Shown here one piece after another: positions 45,093-53,559 of a stretch of 64,000 nt of DNA. The translations under genes and the position numbers were made by a program. The stretch's first letter is position 1; each line of letters begins with the position of its first letter. The notes under the pieces were generated by a model. The model was not told the origin of the DNA. It saw only the letters and a program-made list of their open reading frames with translations, and did not search any database. Source of the stretch: Lachnospiraceae bacterium (GTDB lineage Bacteria; Bacillota; Clostridia; Lachnospirales; Lachnospiraceae); NCBI GenBank assembly GCA_019421365.1, contig JAHZFJ010000002.1, positions 186,001 to 250,000 on the forward strand, in the 5' to 3' direction.

Positions 45093-47357
45093 ATGAGAGA
45101 GATAACACTTCAAGTTGATGGAATGACATGTGCTGCTTGTAGTAGCGGAGTGGAACGTACCGTTAATAAACAGCAGGGTGTAGATACATGTGAGGTAAAT
45201 CTAACAACAGGTAGAGCTCGAATTATATATGATGAAAACCAGATTTCAATTGATACGATTAAAGAAAAAATCGTAAAAGCAGGTTTTCAACCCAAAGATA
45301 TAGAAGAAAATAGTGAGGAAAAGGCTTTTGAACAGGAAGAAGAGCAATTACATGTTGCGAAGAAGCGTTTAATAGGAGCAATTATCTTTGCAATACCATT
45401 ACTTTATCTTTCTATGGGACATATGTTACCGTTTGAATTATATGTTCCTGAATTCATAAGTATGGATAGACCACTAAACTTTGCTATTGCACAGTTAATA
45501 CTTACAGTACCAATTCTTTATCTTGGACGTAATTTTTATATAGTAGGATTTCGTACTTTGTTTAAAGGAAATCCGAATATGGATTCCCTTGTTGCAATTG
45601 GAACAACAAGTGCATTCCTTTATAGTTTAGTTATGACGATTATGATACCAACTGACGATCATGCTGTACACAATCTATATTATGAATCTGCAGCTGTTGT
45701 AGTAACTTTAATTATGTTAGGTAAGTATATGGAAAAGAGAAGTCGTAGTAAGACTTCTGGAGCTATTAAGAAATTGTTAGAGTTAACTCCGGATACGGCT
45801 TGCCGAATCGTAAATGGTGTTGAGGAAGTTGTAGCAGTTGAACAGCTAAGAGTTGGTGACATTGTTGTAATTAAACCAGGAAGCAAAGTACCTATGGATG
45901 GTACTGTTACATCTGGTAATAGTAGTGTTGATGAATCCATGTTAACTGGAGAAAGTATTCCAGTAGAAAAGCAAGTATCCGATGAGGTAATTGGTGGAAG
46001 TATCAATTATAACGGTGTATTATATGTGGAGATTACAAGAACGGGTGAAGACACAACCTTATCAAAGATTATCAAATTGATAGAAGATGCACAAGGTAAG
46101 AAAGCACCAATTGCTAAGATTGCAGATAAAGTTGCAGGGTATTTTGTACCAGCAGTTATTGGAATAGCAGTTGTAGCAGCAATCGTATGGTTGCTCCTTG
46201 GATATGAGTTTGCATTTGTATTAAAGATATTTGTATCTATACTAGTAATAGCTTGTCCATGTGCCCTAGGTCTTGCAACACCAACAGCAATTATGGTTGG
46301 AACCGGTCTTGGAGCAAGTAACGGTATACTAATCAAGAGTGGTGAAGCATTAGAGACAACACATAAAGTAGATGTGGTTGTACTAGACAAGACAGGAACA
46401 ATTACGAATGGAAAGCCACAAGTTACGGATATTATTAGCAATACCTATAAAACGAATGAATTGTTGTCAATTGCTGCGCAAGTAGAAGCCGCTTCTGATC
46501 ACCCATTAGGAAAGGCAATTGTACAAAGAGCTAATGAATTAAAACAGGAGAATCCACAGCTGCAATCATTCTTAGAATCAGGAAACTTTATCGTGAAGGA
46601 TTTCCAGAACTTAAGTGGTAAAGGTTTAGAAGCAAGTTTTGTGAATGATTCGAAGATTATTATTGGTAATGCAAGAATTCTTACAGATTATAATGTTGCA
46701 GTTGGTAATTATAAAAAAGAAGCAGATCGTTTAGCAAATGAAGCTAAAACTCCAATGTATGTAGCGATTGATGGAATCTTAGTTGGAATTATAGGCGTTG
46801 CTGATACGATCAAAGATACAAGTGTAGAAGCGATTAAGCAAATTAAGAAATTAGGTATTAAAGTTTATATGTTAACAGGTGATAATAAGCTTACAGCTGA
46901 GCATATAGGAAAACAGGTTCAAGTAGACGAGGTGGTTGCGGAAGTATTACCTGGTGATAAAGCAGACGTTGTTACGAACTTGCAAAGAGAAAACAAAGTT
47001 GTTATGATGGTAGGTGATGGAATTAATGATGCACCAGCTTTAGTTCAAGCAGATATTGGGGTCGCTATCGGTAGCGGAAGTGATGTTGCTATTGAGTCTG
47101 GAGATATCGTATTAATGAAATCGGATTTACGAGATGTATATAAATCAATTCGTCTAAGTAAATTAACAATACGTAATATTAAGCAAAATCTATTCTGGGC
47201 ATTCTTCTATAACCTAATAGGTATTCCGATTGCCGCAGGTGTATTCTATGGATTGAATCAGACTCTATTAAGTCCTATGTTTGCAGGTTTTGCAATGTCA
47301 TTAAGTTCTGTTTGTGTAGTTGGTAATGCACTTAGACTTAGAATGAATAAACTATAA
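45093..47357 (+). CDS. copA: Cu(I)-exporting P-type ATPase
   Basis: The 754-residue P1B-type ATPase exports Cu(I) across the cytoplasmic membrane. It has one N-terminal HMA domain with GMTCAAC (Cys13, Cys16), the transmembrane CPC motif at 388-390 (ACPCALGLATPTA), phosphorylation Asp432 in DKTGTITNGKP, the TGES-type LTGESIPV, HPLGKAI in the N domain and GDGINDAPALVQAD. Start: the ATG before REITLQVDG follows AGGTGAT; 26 upstream codons belong to the operator and leader. Cotranscribed with csoR and copZ under a CsoR operator. Confidence 0.95.
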   Translation: MREITLQVDGMTCAACSSGVERTVNKQQGVDTCEVNLTTGRARIIYDENQISIDTIKEKIVKAGFQPKDIEENSEEKAFEQEEEQLHVAKKRLIGAIIFAIPLLYLSMGHMLPFELYVPEFISMDRPLNFAIAQLILTVPILYLGRNFYIVGFRTLFKGNPNMDSLVAIGTTSAFLYSLVMTIMIPTDDHAVHNLYYESAAVVVTLIMLGKYMEKRSRSKTSGAIKKLLELTPDTACRIVNGVEEVVAVEQLRVGDIVVIKPGSKVPMDGTVTSGNSSVDESMLTGESIPVEKQVSDEVIGGSINYNGVLYVEITRTGEDTTLSKIIKLIEDAQGKKAPIAKIADKVAGYFVPAVIGIAVVAAIVWLLLGYEFAFVLKIFVSILVIACPCALGLATPTAIMVGTGLGASNGILIKSGEALETTHKVDVVVLDKTGTITNGKPQVTDIISNTYKTNELLSIAAQVEAASDHPLGKAIVQRANELKQENPQLQSFLESGNFIVKDFQNLSGKGLEASFVNDSKIIIGNARILTDYNVAVGNYKKEADRLANEAKTPMYVAIDGILVGIIGVADTIKDTSVEAIKQIKKLGIKVYMLTGDNKLTAEHIGKQVQVDEVVAEVLPGDKADVVTNLQRENKVVMMVGDGINDAPALVQADIGVAIGSGSDVAIESGDIVLMKSDLRDVYKSIRLSKLTIRNIKQNLFWAFFYNLIGIPIAAGVFYGLNQTLLSPMFAGFAMSLSSVCVVGNALRLRMNKL

Positions 47358-47369
47358 AGGAGATATAGG

Positions 47370-47687
47370 ATGGACGAAACTGGTTCATGCAATAAAGAAT
47401 GTGGTTGTTGTAAGACAAAGCACAGAGACGAAACAGAATATAGAAATCTGATGAATCGATTAAATCGAATTGAAGGTCAGATCCGTGGAATCAAGGGTAT
47501 GGTTGAAAAGGAATCCTATTGTGTAGATATTCTTACACAAGTTACAGCCATACAAGCGGCACTCAATAGTTTTAATAAAGTGTTATTGAGCAATCATATT
47601 AAATCTTGCGTTGTAGATAATATTCGTGAGGGTAATGATGAAGTCATTGATGAGTTATTATCTACAATACAAAAGGTAATGAAATAA
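47370..47687 (+). CDS. csoR: CsoR-type copper-sensing repressor
   Basis: The 105-residue helical repressor has the Cu(I) ligands Cys-His-Cys: Cys in ESYCVDIL, and His and Cys in SNHIKSCV. RLNRIEGQIRGIKGMVE is the DNA-binding helix of the family. An N-terminal Cys-rich extension (CNKECGCCKT) may bind extra metal. It lies 12 bases after copA with an AAAGGAGATATAGG site and presumably represses its own operon through the operator upstream of copA. Confidence 0.93.
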   Translation: MDETGSCNKECGCCKTKHRDETEYRNLMNRLNRIEGQIRGIKGMVEKESYCVDILTQVTAIQAALNSFNKVLLSNHIKSCVVDNIREGNDEVIDELLSTIQKVMK

Positions 47688-47709
47688 TAGTAGTGAAAGG
47701 ATGATAAAT

Positions 47710-47901
47710 ATGACAACATTAAAAGTTAAAGAAATGAGCTGTAATCATTGTGTAGGTAGAATTGGTAAGGTATTAACAGATGCAGGGATTGCACATACAA
47801 TTCAATTGGAAGATAAGACTGTAATCATTGAAGATTCTAGTAATGTAGCACAGGCGATTGAAGAGATGGACGATATTGGATTTACAGCTGTACAAGAATA
47901 A
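47710..47901 (+). CDS. copZ: Copper chaperone, HMA domain (CopZ-like)
   Basis: A 63-residue ferredoxin-like HMA domain starting MTTLKVKEMSCNHCVGRI with the CNHC copper motif. It would carry Cu(I) to CopA and CsoR. The usual MxCxxC pattern (MSCNHC) is present. The ATG three codons into the frame is better spaced from AAAGGATGAT than the first ATG. Third gene of the copper operon. Confidence 0.88.
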   Translation: MTTLKVKEMSCNHCVGRIGKVLTDAGIAHTIQLEDKTVIIEDSSNVAQAIEEMDDIGFTAVQE

Positions 47902-47944
47902 CTAATTATCACAAAGTTTAGATTCTTACAAAAGCCGATATGGC

Positions 47945-47973
47945 TTGACAAATTAAAAAAACTCTTTTACAAT
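47945..47973 (+). promoter_or_regulatory. Promoter of the proS T-box leader
   Basis: TTGACA and TACAAT are separated by 17 bases. The first transcribed part holds a 7-bp hairpin AGTCAAT/ATTGACT before the T-box proper. Confidence 0.7.
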
Positions 47974-48027
47974 CAAAGTTACAGTAAGTCAATGAGTTTA
48001 TTGACTAAGTCATTGGCTTTAAGACCG

Positions 48028-48262
48028 TGAAGAGGAATAGTATATTGGAATGGATATCACAGAGAGAGAAAGATTGGTGAGACTTTCTTATATTCTTTCA
48101 ATAGAACCTACCTTGGAGTTCCATATGAAAGTATGGCGTAATCGCTGCGTTAAAGAGTGTAAAAGAGAACAACAATGGTAATAGATAGTTACCAGCAAGG
48201 TTGTTAATTAGGGTGGTACCGCCGAAGTCTTTCGGTCCCTTGTGGACTTAAGGGCTTTTTTC
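48028..48262 (+). promoter_or_regulatory. T-box leader (proline) of proS
   Basis: The T-box GGGTGGTACCGCCGAA at 48211-48226 is canonical. The 5' half has GAAGAGGAATAGTA and the AGAGAGAAAG element of stem I. GAACCTACC contains CCT at 48107-48109 followed by a purine, a suitable proline specifier. The terminator pairs CCCTT with AAGGG before TTTTTT (about 48236-48262). Uncharged tRNA-Pro would favour antitermination and proS expression. The ~210 bases between the leader and proS show nothing else recognisable. Exact ends are approximate. Confidence 0.88.
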
Positions 48263-48471
48263 TTTGCTCAAAAATCAAAACATCTGTAAATTAGTTTCCT
48301 CATTGCCATTGATAGATAGGAAATATCTAATTATCGAATATTGGTTTGGTAAAGAAAAATATGTTAATAGTATAGACATAAGTCCTTAAGTAATGTTGCA
48401 GTAGTGTGGCAAATTAAAAAAACTACGATTGGCTGAGAAGTGCTACAAACACAAAAAAAGGAGAAAGAAAT

Positions 48472-49905
48472 ATGGCTAAAGAAAAGAAATTAGTAGAGGC
48501 AATTACTTCTATGGAAGTGGATTTTGCGCAATGGTATACGGATGTCGTTAAGAAGGCAGAACTTATTGATTATTCAAGTGTTCGTGGATGTATGATTCTA
48601 CGTCCAGCAGGTTATGCAATCTGGGAGAATATCCAAAAACAATTAGATGCAAGATTTAAAGAAACAGGCGTTGAGAATGTATATATGCCAATGTTTATTC
48701 CAGAAAGTTTATTACAAAAAGAAAAAGATCACGTAGAAGGTTTCGCACCTGAAGTTGCATGGGTAACTCATGGTGGATTAGAACCATTACAAGAGAGATT
48801 ATGTGTAAGACCAACATCAGAAACTTTATTCTGTGATTTCTATTCAAACATAATTCAATCTTACCGTGACCTTCCTAAATTATATAACCAATGGTGTTCT
48901 GTAGTACGTTGGGAAAAGACAACAAGACCTTTTCTTCGCTCTCTTGAATTCTTATGGCAAGAAGGACATACTGCACATGCTACTGCAGAAGAAGCAGAAG
49001 AAAGAACTGTTCAAATGCTTAATATATATGCAGATTTCTGTGAGAATGTACTAGCAATTCCTATGGTAAAAGGTCGTAAAACAGATAAAGAGAAATTCGC
49101 TGGAGCAGAAGCCACTTATACAATTGAAGCATTAATGCATGATGGTAAAGCACTTCAATCAGGTACTAGCCATAATTTCGGAGATGGGTTTGCTAAAGCA
49201 TTTGGTATTCAATATACAGATAAAGAAAACAAATTACAGTATGTACACCAAACTTCTTGGGGTATGACAACTCGTCTAATTGGAGCTGTTATCATGGTAC
49301 ATGGCGATGATAGTGGTCTTGTATTACCACCAAGAATTGCACCAGTACAAGTTATGATTATTCCAATTGCTCAACACAAAGAGGGCGTATTAGAAAAAGC
49401 TGCAGAATTGAAAGAGAAATTAAGTAGCTTCTCAGTTAAAGTAGATGATTCTGATAAAGGACCAGGTTGGAAGTTCAGTGAACAAGAGATGCGTGGTATC
49501 CCTATTCGTATTGAACTAGGACCAAAAGATATCGAAGCGAACCAAGCTGTTATCGTAAGAAGAGATACAAGAGAAAAGATTGTTGTATCATTAGACGAAA
49601 TCGATAGCAAAGTAGCTGAAGTATTAGAAAGCATACAAAACGACATGTTAGAACGTGCTAGAAGTCACCGCGATGCTCATACCTATGAAGCTCATTCTAT
49701 GGAAGAATTTACAGAAACCGTTGCTAACAAACCAGGATTCGTAAAAGCTATGTGGTGTGGAGACCAAGCTTGTGAAGATGAAATCAAAGAAAAGACAGGC
49801 GCTACATCTCGTTGTATGCCATTCAATCAAGAGCACATTAGCGATACTTGTGTATGTTGTGGCAAAAAGGCCAAATCCTTAGTTTACTGGGGCAAAGCAT
49901 ATTAA
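48472..49905 (+). CDS. proS: Prolyl-tRNA synthetase, archaeal/eukaryotic-like type 3
   Basis: The 477-residue class II synthetase charges tRNA-Pro. Its short length, the absence of the bacterial editing insertion, and the C-terminal zinc-like domain (CGDQACEDEI, TCVCCGKKAKS) ending VYWGKAY identify the archaeal-like form common in Clostridia. Class II motifs include VYMPMFIPES, RPTSETLFCDFYS, WCSVVRWEKTTRPFLRSLEFLWQEGHTAH, and GPKDIEANQAV in the anticodon-binding domain. Start follows AAAAAAGGAGAAAGAA. Expression is T-box controlled. Confidence 0.96.
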   Translation: MAKEKKLVEAITSMEVDFAQWYTDVVKKAELIDYSSVRGCMILRPAGYAIWENIQKQLDARFKETGVENVYMPMFIPESLLQKEKDHVEGFAPEVAWVTHGGLEPLQERLCVRPTSETLFCDFYSNIIQSYRDLPKLYNQWCSVVRWEKTTRPFLRSLEFLWQEGHTAHATAEEAEERTVQMLNIYADFCENVLAIPMVKGRKTDKEKFAGAEATYTIEALMHDGKALQSGTSHNFGDGFAKAFGIQYTDKENKLQYVHQTSWGMTTRLIGAVIMVHGDDSGLVLPPRIAPVQVMIIPIAQHKEGVLEKAAELKEKLSSFSVKVDDSDKGPGWKFSEQEMRGIPIRIELGPKDIEANQAVIVRRDTREKIVVSLDEIDSKVAEVLESIQNDMLERARSHRDAHTYEAHSMEEFTETVANKPGFVKAMWCGDQACEDEIKEKTGATSRCMPFNQEHISDTCVCCGKKAKSLVYWGKAY

Positions 49906-49938
49906 TTTCCGAGACAAAACTCATTTAGGTATCTAGCT

Positions 49939-50171
49939 AGATTCTTATCCTGCATACTATGACACAAAACACACTGCGCACCTAAGTTCGATCTAAGTGT
50001 GTGGGTAGGTGAGGTTAAAAGGATACGGACACGCCTTCAACATGACATCCTGTCATGTTCAGGCTGGCTCGGCGTCCATGCCTCGCCTTCCTAGTGTATT
50101 CACCACACACTAAGACGAACTATAGTCGCTTCGCTATCGTTTCTTAGTCATTGTATGAAGGATAAGAATCT
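49939..50171. repeat. 233-bp multi-hairpin palindromic element (MITE-like)
   Basis: The 25-base ends are inverted copies with 23 matches (left AGATTCTTATCCT, right AGGATAAGAATCT). Inside, nested arms AGTTCG...AAGTGTGTGG / CCACACACTAAGACGAACT, GGACACGCC/GGCGTCC and a perfect AACATGACA/TGTCATGTT stem continue the palindrome. Near-identical 11-base direct repeats (TTAGGTATCTA and TTAGGTTTCTA) flank it. It encodes no protein. It could be a MITE or a structured RNA; part of the gene-free stretch between proS and cca. Confidence 0.65.
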
Positions 50172-50300
50172 TATATTAGGTTTCTAAGAGTTTTGCAGTA
50201 GAAATCTATTAGGTACAAGTGCATATAGTACTAAAAATTAACATTTTAGGGGCTATATTCATATATGGTAGTAATAATATTTATGAAAGGAAGCGTGCAA

Positions 50301-50367
50301 ACTGTCCTACTTACTAGCTAAGGTGGCATAGCAATTAAACTACGCCAAAAGTAAGCTTGTAGGCAGT
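50301..50367. other. Imperfect hairpin between the two palindromic elements
   Basis: ACTGTCCTACTTAC and GTAAGCTTGTAGGCAGT pair with a few bulges, with GGTGGC/CGCC inside. The preceding GTGCAAACTG recurs near the right end of the next element, so this may be a decayed piece of a related element. Confidence 0.4.
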
Positions 50368-50423
50368 AGAATAACTATATTTTAATGAAGTAGATGATTA
50401 ATGATTTTATTAACTATTTCAGG

Positions 50424-50677
50424 TGTCAAAAGCCCTCTGAAAAACTTACCTTTGTCAATTTGCACATTCACAAACCTGATTAGTGTGATGCAGAACATAG
50501 TTTGGTGAGCAACTGTATGAAGTCGTTGGTATTTTGGCTCTGTGTTTTAGAGCCTTACGTACCATTACGAACTTCAGCGGGGCGAGAGCGGGTTGCGAAT
50601 TAAACTATGGTTTGCATCACATATTGATATGTAAATTGTGCAAACTGACGAATCAAAATATAAAAGGGCTTTTGACA
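50424..50677. repeat. 254-bp element with 13-bp perfect terminal inverted repeats (MITE-like)
   Basis: TGTCAAAAGCCCT at the left and AGGGCTTTTGACA at the right are perfect inverted ends. A long subterminal palindrome continues inward (GTCAATTTGCAC... with ...GTGCAAACTGAC; GTGATGCAGAACATAGTTT with AAACTATGGTTTGCATCAC) to a central GGCTCT/AGAGCC hairpin. Near-identical 10-base flanks, TTAACTATTT and TTAACCATTT, could be a decayed target duplication. No coding capacity. It ends ~40 bases before cca. Confidence 0.68.
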
Positions 50678-50718
50678 CTTTAACCATTTAATATAGTTAT
50701 GACATGCAAGGATAAGAT

Positions 50719-52119
50719 ATGATAATTCAGATGCCGGATAAGGTAAAAGAGATTATTCAGACTCTTGTGGATCATGGTTATGAAGCATATGCAGTAGGCG
50801 GTTGTGTTCGTGACAGTATATTAGGACGTATACCTGGAGATTGGGATATAACAACCTCTGCGAAGCCTGAGCAAGTAAAACAGTTGTTTCGAAGGACCAT
50901 AGATACAGGAATTGAGCATGGGACTGTAACTATCATGCTTGACAAAGATGGATTTGAGGTTACAACATATCGAATTGATGGAGAATATGAGGATAATCGC
51001 CATCCGAAGAATGTTGAATTCACTTCAAACTTGGTGGAGGATTTGAAGCGACGTGATTTTACCATCAATGCGATGGCGTATAATGATCATGAGGGAATTG
51101 TGGACAAATTCCATGGTTTAGAAGATATTAAGAGTAAGATAATTCGTTGTGTTGGCGATCCAAATGAACGTTTCGATGAGGATGCACTACGAATTTTACG
51201 TGCGATTCGGTTTGCCGCTCAACTGGATTTTACTATAGAATCAGAGACAGAAGCTGCTATTGAGAAGAAGACAGATTTTTTGAGGAATATAAGTGCCGAG
51301 AGAATCCGTGTTGAATTAGAAAAGCTCTTGGTATCGAAACACCCTGAGAAGTTAATTCATGCTTACAGGCTGGGTATAACAGATGTTGTTATACCTGAAT
51401 TTGACAAGATGATGGTCACTCCGCAGAATATGTCAAGTCATATCTATGGTGTTGGAGAACATAGTATTGCAGCAGTCCAAGCAGTGCAAAAACTGTTTGC
51501 GAATGTTCCGTATGTAGAAGATGCTAAGGAGCAAGATACATTTTGTCTGGACCATAAATTACAAGCTATCCTCTGTTTTACCATGTTACTTCATGATTGT
51601 GGTAAACCAAGTAAAAGACAGACAGATGAAGATGGTATGGATCATTTCTATGGACATGCACAGGAGAGTGCAGTCCTAGCCAAGAAGATACTCCGTAGAC
51701 TCAAGTATGATAATTATACAATTGATACGGCTACCGCTTTGATCAAATATCATGATTATCCACTTACAACGGATAAGACGGGGCTCCGTAGAGCAGCGAA
51801 TAAGATTGGGGTAGACTTGATGGAACTACTGTTTCTAGTACAGGAAGCAGATGCTTTGGCCCATGCTAAGGACGCCTGTGAAGCTCGTTTACAATCCTTA
51901 TATCAAGTCAAAGAAGTGTACAGAGAAATCTGCGAAGCAAATGATTGCCTGCAATTAAAAGATTTAGCTGTTACAGGAAAAGATTTGATGGAGATAGGAT
52001 TTAAACAAGGAAAGCAGTTAGGTATAATATTGAAACAATTGTTGGAACATGTGCTTGAAAACCCACAAGATAACAAAAAAGAGCTCTTACTTGATTATGC
52101 TAAGGACTTAATGGAATAG
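50719..52119 (+). CDS. cca: CCA tRNA nucleotidyltransferase
   Basis: The 466-residue enzyme adds or repairs the 3' CCA of tRNAs. The nucleotidyltransferase head has YAVGGCVRDSILGRIPGDWDIT with the DxD metal pair, then RDFTINAMAYN and RFDEDALRILRAIRFAAQL (NTP selection). An HD domain is present in the C-terminal half (LLHDCGKPSKR, IKYHDYPLT), as in clostridial and enterobacterial CCA enzymes with phosphohydrolase activity. Ribosome site is weak (AAGGATAAG). Length is normal. Confidence 0.94.
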   Translation: MIIQMPDKVKEIIQTLVDHGYEAYAVGGCVRDSILGRIPGDWDITTSAKPEQVKQLFRRTIDTGIEHGTVTIMLDKDGFEVTTYRIDGEYEDNRHPKNVEFTSNLVEDLKRRDFTINAMAYNDHEGIVDKFHGLEDIKSKIIRCVGDPNERFDEDALRILRAIRFAAQLDFTIESETEAAIEKKTDFLRNISAERIRVELEKLLVSKHPEKLIHAYRLGITDVVIPEFDKMMVTPQNMSSHIYGVGEHSIAAVQAVQKLFANVPYVEDAKEQDTFCLDHKLQAILCFTMLLHDCGKPSKRQTDEDGMDHFYGHAQESAVLAKKILRRLKYDNYTIDTATALIKYHDYPLTTDKTGLRRAANKIGVDLMELLFLVQEADALAHAKDACEARLQSLYQVKEVYREICEANDCLQLKDLAVTGKDLMEIGFKQGKQLGIILKQLLEHVLENPQDNKKELLLDYAKDLME

Positions 52120-52120
52120 A

Positions 52121-52152
52121 AAAATCCTGCGATTAATGTCGCAGGATTTTTT
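52121..52152 (+). terminator. Terminator after cca
   Basis: AAAATCCTGCGA and TCGCAGGATTTT form a perfect 12-bp stem with a six-base loop, followed by T residues. Confidence 0.92.
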
Positions 52153-52281
52153 ATTAGTCATGTCTAGAAACTTTCGGAATTATTTCAAATTCAACTTCTA
52201 GAATAACTATTTGGTTCATAAGATTAACAAGATAGACATCCACTAACGGATGTTTTAGTTAATTGGTTAGGAGGGCTAAAT

Positions 52282-53277
52282 GTGGAGGATAGACATGAGG
52301 AGATCTGGAAGCAATACAATATGGCAATCCGTAATGTATATCGTGTAAGGGGTGCATATATATTAGAAACCGACCAAGGTTTGAAATTATATAGGAACTA
52401 TGAAGGTTCAGAGAATAAAGTAGAATTTGAACAATCAGTCAAGGAGCATCTATACAAAACGGGATATTCAAAAGTTGATTTATATCTAAGAAATCAAAAT
52501 GGGGAGCTTATTACAGCTGATTCGATGGGAACGAAGTACATAATTAAGAGTTGGTTTAACGCAGAAGAGTGTAATCTTCGTGAGGTGAGTGACATTGTAG
52601 CAGCTTCTAGAAACCTAGCCAACTTACATAATTATATGGAAAGTGTTCAAACTGACTCGGCTGAGCAGAATGCTAAGTATGTTAGTAATTTGGAGACACA
52701 GTTTGACAAGCATAATAGAGAACTGAAAAGAGTCAGAGGTTATATTCGTGATAAGAAGCAGAAGAATGAATTTGAAGTCTGCTTTCTTAATGTCTATAAC
52801 GAATTTTATGAGCAGGGTATAAATTCATTAGAGATTTTAAGAGAGTCTGATTATGGAAGACTGTTAGAGCAATGTGTTGCGAAGAATACGATGTGCCATG
52901 GTAATTATATTTATCATAATATATTAATGTTACCAGGCGGTATTGCTACGACTAATTTTGATAAAGTTTGTATAGGTGTCCAGATGTTTGATTTATATTG
53001 TTTTATTCGTAAGGTTATGGAGAAGAACAATTGGAATGTTGAATATGGTAACCTAATCATAGAAGAGTATGATAAGATAAAGACGATATCAAAGGAAGAG
53101 CTGAAGATATTGTATGTATTGCTATTATATCCAGAGAAATTCTGGAAGGTAACTAATTTTTATTATAATGCACGTAAATCATGGGTTCCGAGACGCAACA
53201 TACAAAAACTAGTGAGCTTATCAGAGCAAGCCAAAGACAAAGATGCATTCTTAATGCAGTTGGAAAAGTTAATATAG
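52282..53277 (+). CDS. CotS/YtaA-like spore coat protein, kinase fold
   Basis: The 331-residue protein resembles the CotS family of spore coat proteins, which share the aminoglycoside-phosphotransferase/kinase fold. YILETDQGLKLYRNY is the N-lobe strand pair; SRNLANLHNYM, MCHGNYIYHNIL (the catalytic-loop position HGNYxxHN) and TTNFDKVCIGVQMFDLYCFIRK are the C-lobe loops. NFD replaces the usual IDxD/DFE metal region, so kinase activity is uncertain. The GTG start follows AGGAGGGCTAAAT. Expression in the mother cell is expected from the family. Confidence 0.82.
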   Translation: MEDRHEEIWKQYNMAIRNVYRVRGAYILETDQGLKLYRNYEGSENKVEFEQSVKEHLYKTGYSKVDLYLRNQNGELITADSMGTKYIIKSWFNAEECNLREVSDIVAASRNLANLHNYMESVQTDSAEQNAKYVSNLETQFDKHNRELKRVRGYIRDKKQKNEFEVCFLNVYNEFYEQGINSLEILRESDYGRLLEQCVAKNTMCHGNYIYHNILMLPGGIATTNFDKVCIGVQMFDLYCFIRKVMEKNNWNVEYGNLIIEEYDKIKTISKEELKILYVLLLYPEKFWKVTNFYYNARKSWVPRRNIQKLVSLSEQAKDKDAFLMQLEKLI

Positions 53278-53289
53278 GTGATTTATAGG

Positions 53290-53329
53290 GCTATCGTATA
53301 TCGAAATTAGTAATATACGATAGCTTTTT
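53290..53329 (+). terminator. Terminator after the CotS-like gene
   Basis: GCTATCGTATAT and ATATACGATAGC form a perfect 12-bp stem followed by TTTTT. Confidence 0.9.
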
Positions 53330-53461
53330 ACTGTTTATTGTTATTGATTTAACAAGTTGCTTTAAAATCATTGTATAATTAGGTATAATATTATTTGGGA
53401 AAAATAAAAGGATGAAAGAACGACTAATCAGTTGAGATAAACTTAAATTAAGGAGGAGCGT

Positions 53462-53503
53462 ATGCAAGTATATACTTGTAATGTGTTAGATTATGAAAGA
53501 TAA
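53462..53503 (+). CDS. 13-codon leader frame with strong ribosome site
   Basis: A frame of 13 codons (MQVYTCNVLDYER) starts seven or so bases after AAGGAGGAG and stops ~55 bases before the PEGA gene. The ribosome site is better than that of many real genes here. It could be a leader peptide or a chance frame. No recognisable peptide family. Confidence 0.3.
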   Translation: MQVYTCNVLDYER

Positions 53504-53559
53504 GGTTTACATAAGGAAAATTTTGATTTATTATGTAAAGTAGATTGGAGGTGTGTGCC

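Noticed and set aside
46007..46441. 144-codon minus-strand frame inside copA
   Set aside because: Antisense shadow of a strongly supported P-type ATPase; no start site of its own.
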